Positions 60,945-64,000 of a stretch of DNA of 64,000 bases are shown here, in pieces. Below the pieces are notes generated by a model, which was not told the DNA's origin, did no database searches, and saw only the letters and a program-made list of their open reading frames with translations. Numbering within the stretch: position 1 is the stretch's first letter; each line of letters starts with the position of its first letter. Source of the DNA: Yinghuangia seranimata (GTDB taxonomy: Bacteria > Actinomycetota > Actinomycetes > Streptomycetales > Streptomycetaceae); NCBI RefSeq assembly GCF_029953285.1, contig NZ_JASAOI010000029.1, forward strand, positions 186,001-250,000, given 5' to 3'. A program made the position numbers and the translations under genes.

Positions 60945-60980
60945 CCGGGCCCGGCCGCGTTGGCGACAGGCCGGGCCCGG
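60945..60980. terminator. bidirectional terminator, 12-bp stem
   Basis: CCGGGCCCGGCC pairs perfectly with GGCCGGGCCCGG across a 12-nt loop, between the convergent hypothetical gene and the GH3 gene (16 bp before the latter's stop). Confidence 0.75.
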
Positions 60981-60996
60981 GGGAACTCCGGTGCCG

Positions 60997-63465
60997 CTAG
61001 AGGGTGATCTCCGCCGCGAGGCGCAGGTCGGCGGCGTTGCGGCCGACGCCGACGCGGTACGCGCCCGGGGTCGTCGTCCACTCGGCGGTGGCCTCGTCCC
61101 AACGGGCCAGGGTCGCGGCGTCGACCGTGATCCGGACGGAAGCCTTGGCGCCGGACGCCGCTTCCACCGGGGCGTACCCGATCAGGCGGATCGGCTCGGG
61201 CGCGCCGAACAGCTCGCCGGAGACCGGCTCCAGGTACACCTGCACGACCTCGCGGCCGTCACGCGCACCGGTGTTGGCGACGGTCGCCTCCACGGTCAGG
61301 CCGGTGGCGGCGTCGCCCTCCACCGTCAGGCCCTCGTACGCCCACTCGGTGTAGCCCAGGCCGTAGCCGAACGGGTACGCCGGGAGCGCGCCCCGCCGCG
61401 CCCACAGCCGGTAGCCGATGGTGTGCGACTCGCTGTAGGTGTGCCGCCCGTCGACCGGCGTGGTGGACAGCACGGGCACGGAGGCCTCGTCGGCCGGGTA
61501 GGTGGTCGGCAGGCGTCCGCCCGGTTCGGCGGCGCCCGTCAGGATGTCGCCGATCACGGCGCCGCCCTCCTGGCCCGGCAGCCACGCCCACAGCACCGCC
61601 GCGACGTCGTCGCGCCACGGCATCAGGACGGGCGACCCGGCGTTGACCACCACGATCGTGTTGGGGTTGGCCGCGGCGACCCGCGCGACGAGTTCGTCGG
61701 AGCGGCCCGGGAGCGCGAGGGTCTCGCGGTCGAAGCCCTCCCCCTCCGTGTCGTGCGTGGTGCCGACGACCACGACGGCCAGGTCGGCGGCGGCCGCGTC
61801 CGCGACGGCGGCGGCGAGTTCGTCGTCCTCGGGCAGGCGCGGGTCGGCCCAGCCGAGCGCCACGGCGGCGAAGCCGACCTCGGGGTCGACGGTGTACCGC
61901 ACGGTGACGTCGACCGGCACGCCCGCCTTCGCCGCGACATCGATGCGGCTGACCGGCGGCTTGAGCATCGCCTCGATGACGTCACTGCTGTCGTTGTCGT
62001 GCCGCAGCGTCGGGCGCGCGGCGCCGTCGACGGTGACCTCGAACTCGCCGATGCCGCGCACGTCCAGCAGGTGCGTGCCGTCGACGGTGGGCGTCACTCG
62101 GGTGTGCATGGTGATGACGGCGGTGCCCTCGGGCATGTCGCCCGGCCAGTACATGACGCTGGAGCCGAGCCGGTGTTCGTCGCCGAGCGAGGTGCCGTCG
62201 GCGGCGGCGAACGCAACGCCCGTGCCCGGCTTGCCGGTTGCTGGATCAACGGACGCGGCGAGCGGCACGTCGGGCAGCGCGCGGTGGGTGAAAACGCCTT
62301 CCCGCACGGTCAGCTCGACGTCGGACCCGAACGCCTCGCGCAGCCCCTCCGGCACGCCGACGACGCGCTCCGGGTTGACGTGCGCGCTGCCGCCGCCCTG
62401 CGACGACAGCCGTACCGCGTTCGGCCCGATGACGGCGACGCGCCGCACGGCGGACGGGTCGACGGGCAGCGCGGCGTCGCGGTTCTCCAGCAGCACCATC
62501 GCCTTGGCGGTGATGGCGCGGATCTGCTCGGCGGCGTCGGCGGGCGTGGTGACGCCGGTCGGGCGCGGGTCGTGGCCCTCGAGGGCGCCGACCCAGGCGG
62601 CGAGCCGCAGGATGCGCAGGATCTTGTCGTCGAGGACCGCCTCGTCGACGCGCCCCTCGCGGACCGCCTCGACCAGCGGCTCGCCCCAGTGCGGGACGGG
62701 CGGCGGCATGGCGACGTCGGTGCCGCCGAGCGCGGCGGGCTCGGTGGTGCGGACGGCGTCGTAGTCCGACACGACCACGCCGTCGAAGCCCCACTCGCCC
62801 TTGAGGATCTCGTTCTGCAGGCGGGAGTTCTCGGTCATCGAGGTGCCGTTGACACCGTTGTACGCCGACATGACGAGCCACACCCGCGCCTCTCGGACGG
62901 CGGCCTCGAACGGCGCCAGGTACACCTCGCGCAGCGCGCGCTCGTCGACGGTGACGTCGTACGTGAAGCGCTCGTTCTCGGAGTCGTTGGCCACGAAGTG
63001 CTTCATGGTGGCCGCGACGCCGGCGGACTGCACGCCGCGGACGAACCCGACGGCGGTCTTGGCGGAGAGCAGCGGGTCCTCGGAGTAGCACTCGAAGTGC
63101 CGTCCGCCGAGCGGGGTGCGGTGCATGTTGACGGTCGGCGCGAGCAGGATGTCGATGTCCTTGTCGCGGGCCTGGGCGCCCATCAGCGAGCCGATGCGGT
63201 ACGCCACCTCCGGGTCCCAGACGGCGGCCTGGGCGCTGGGCGACGGGAACAGCAGCGACGTCGCGCGCTCGTCGCCCCACACGACGCCGCGGACGCCGAC
63301 GGGGCCGTCGCACAGCCGCAGCTTGCGCAGACCGATCTGCGGCATCGCGGGCAGCGACCAGAAGTCCTCGCCGACGACCAGCCGCACCTTGTCCTCGAGG
63401 GTCAGGCGGCCGACGAGCTCGCGCAGCTGGGGGTCGCCGAGGCCGGGGGTGTTGCCGCTCGTCAT
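60997..63465 (-). CDS. GH3 beta-glucosidase-like glycosidase (822 aa)
   Basis: Complete family 3 enzyme. The (beta/alpha)8 domain shows KVRLVVGEDFW, DGPVGVRG, PTVNMHRTPLGGRHFE and ATMKHFVANDSENER, with the nucleophile Asp in VVVSDYDAVRTTE. The second alpha/beta domain with GPNAVRLSSQGGGSA follows, then a PA14-like insert (VMYWPGDMP ... IGEFEVTVDG), GTTHDTEGEGFDRETLALPGRSDEL and a C-terminal fibronectin-like domain (VANTGARDGREVVQVYL). No signal peptide. Cytoplasmic hydrolysis of beta-glucosides is likely. The ATG at 63465 is used; no transporter is adjacent. Confidence 0.94.
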   Translation of the reverse strand: MTSGNTPGLGDPQLRELVGRLTLEDKVRLVVGEDFWSLPAMPQIGLRKLRLCDGPVGVRGVVWGDERATSLLFPSPSAQAAVWDPEVAYRIGSLMGAQARDKDIDILLAPTVNMHRTPLGGRHFECYSEDPLLSAKTAVGFVRGVQSAGVAATMKHFVANDSENERFTYDVTVDERALREVYLAPFEAAVREARVWLVMSAYNGVNGTSMTENSRLQNEILKGEWGFDGVVVSDYDAVRTTEPAALGGTDVAMPPPVPHWGEPLVEAVREGRVDEAVLDDKILRILRLAAWVGALEGHDPRPTGVTTPADAAEQIRAITAKAMVLLENRDAALPVDPSAVRRVAVIGPNAVRLSSQGGGSAHVNPERVVGVPEGLREAFGSDVELTVREGVFTHRALPDVPLAASVDPATGKPGTGVAFAAADGTSLGDEHRLGSSVMYWPGDMPEGTAVITMHTRVTPTVDGTHLLDVRGIGEFEVTVDGAARPTLRHDNDSSDVIEAMLKPPVSRIDVAAKAGVPVDVTVRYTVDPEVGFAAVALGWADPRLPEDDELAAAVADAAAADLAVVVVGTTHDTEGEGFDRETLALPGRSDELVARVAAANPNTIVVVNAGSPVLMPWRDDVAAVLWAWLPGQEGGAVIGDILTGAAEPGGRLPTTYPADEASVPVLSTTPVDGRHTYSESHTIGYRLWARRGALPAYPFGYGLGYTEWAYEGLTVEGDAATGLTVEATVANTGARDGREVVQVYLEPVSGELFGAPEPIRLIGYAPVEAASGAKASVRITVDAATLARWDEATAEWTTTPGAYRVGVGRNAADLRLAAEITL

Positions 63466-63651
63466 GCCGTGGTGCCTTTCGTGCCGCCTGCTGGGGGTGT
63501 GCTCACGCTAGCCGCGAAAACCAACCGAGAGATAGGTTTGTTATGCGTGCGTTACCTTACGCGCAGAATAGCGTCCGCAACCGTCCGGTACGCCGCGGGC
63601 GTCCCCACCGGCACCCGGCCCGAATCCGGCCCGACGAAAGGCGGCGGCACC

Positions 63652-64000
63652 GTGATCGACAGCGACACCGGCTGGTACTTCGTCCCCGCGAGCCTCAAGG
63701 CGGTCGTCCTGCGCGGCGACGAGGTCATGCTCTGCCTCAACCCCCGCGACGAGTGGGAGCTGCCCGGCGGCTGGCCCGACCGCGGCGACCGGGACGCGGC
63801 GGCCACGCTGGTCCGCGAAGTCCACGAGGAGTCGGGCCTGTCGGTCACTCCGGGCCCCGTCGTGTACGCCGACATCCTGCGCGTCGGCCCCGAGGGGCAG
63901 GTGGTCGTGGTCATGTACCGCGCGGAGTGCGACGCGTCCGCCGAGCCGACGCCCGGCGACGAGCACCGCGTCGTGAAGTTCTTCCCGGTCGACGACCTGC
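63652..64000 (+). CDS. Nudix hydrolase, 3' end beyond window
   Basis: The GTG at 63652 starts a frame reading DSDTGWYFVPASLKAVVL, then LNPRDEWELPGG and the Nudix box GGWPDRGDRDAAATLVREVHEESGL; it remains open to the window edge. Compared with the consensus GX5EX7REUXEEXGU, the first Glu is Asp and there is one extra residue before REV, while REVHEES is intact. An upstream AAAGG serves as ribosome site. Substrate unknown. Confidence 0.8.
   Translation, partial: MIDSDTGWYFVPASLKAVVLRGDEVMLCLNPRDEWELPGGWPDRGDRDAAATLVREVHEESGLSVTPGPVVYADILRVGPEGQVVVVMYRAECDASAEPTPGDEHRVVKFFPVDDL

Noticed and set aside
1-64000. CRISPR array, rRNA or tRNA genes, prophage or integrase attachment site
   Set aside because: No regularly spaced repeats, conserved RNA cores, integrase or phage structural genes were seen on either strand.

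Overview
This is about 64 kb of very GC-rich DNA. GTG and TTG starts are common, genes are packed with ATGA stop/start overlaps, and the families present (TerD, SpoIIE-type phosphatase, DrrAB, DUF1992, MoxR/VWA, iterative PKS) point to a filamentous actinomycete chromosome, Streptomycetaceae- or Thermomonosporaceae-like. The genus cannot be fixed from this window. All functional calls rest on motifs read by eye; no database search was run.

Layout. 1-4.2 kb: a lipoprotein cut by the window edge, a small membrane-anchored sensor-like protein, a DrrA/DrrB ABC exporter and a membrane SpoIIE-type phosphatase. 4.2-8.8 kb: a translationally coupled DUF3311 / Na+-solute symporter / YtcJ-like amidohydrolase operon, divergent from an AsnC/Lrp regulator with a dyad between them. 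8.9-11.3 kb: a TetR regulator and an unusual SDR-plus-alpha/beta-hydrolase fusion that carry related operators. 11.3-14.8 kb: a Tat-exported flavin amine oxidase and a beta-helix lipoprotein sharing a bidirectional terminator. 15.0-21.6 kb: an enediyne-type iterative polyketide synthase (KS-AT-ACP-KR-DH-PPTase) and its hotdog thioesterase, ended by a 13-bp hairpin. The usual E3/E4/E5 partners are absent here. 21.6-26.5 kb: a methyltransferase, then an unknown protein / MoxR ATPase / metallopeptidase-VWA cassette. 26.5-40.9 kb: a minus-strand catabolic operon (GH42 beta-galactosidase, divergent GcvPA/GcvPB-like pair, AcoX-like NAD-kinase homologue, SDR, sugar ABC transporter, GH63-like glycosidase), probably controlled by a divergent GntR regulator. 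A solitary TnpB element with a recognisable omegaRNA end has destroyed the last gene of the operon.

41.4-46.1 kb is the most interesting part. It is a plus-strand operon of a CxxC thioredoxin-like membrane protein, two tandem 59-residue peptides with near-identical leaders and cores of eight cysteines, a MauE/DoxX-like membrane protein, a CxxS thioredoxin-like protein, an ABC exporter without a peptidase domain, and an S26 signal peptidase. The simplest reading is a secreted, four-disulfide ribosomal peptide system that uses MauD/MauE-type oxidative folding and signal-peptidase leader removal. I know of no described system with this composition.

46-64 kb is ordinary accessory content: an isoquinoline-oxidoreductase-like molybdoenzyme, YihY, two SDR/NAD-binding proteins, an Rnl2-type RNA ligase, a SnoaL-like protein, LysR, HPP, an AraC plus PucR-like regulator pair, two small proteins, a CaiB-type CoA transferase, a two-domain TerD protein, a GH3 glycosidase and a truncated Nudix gene.
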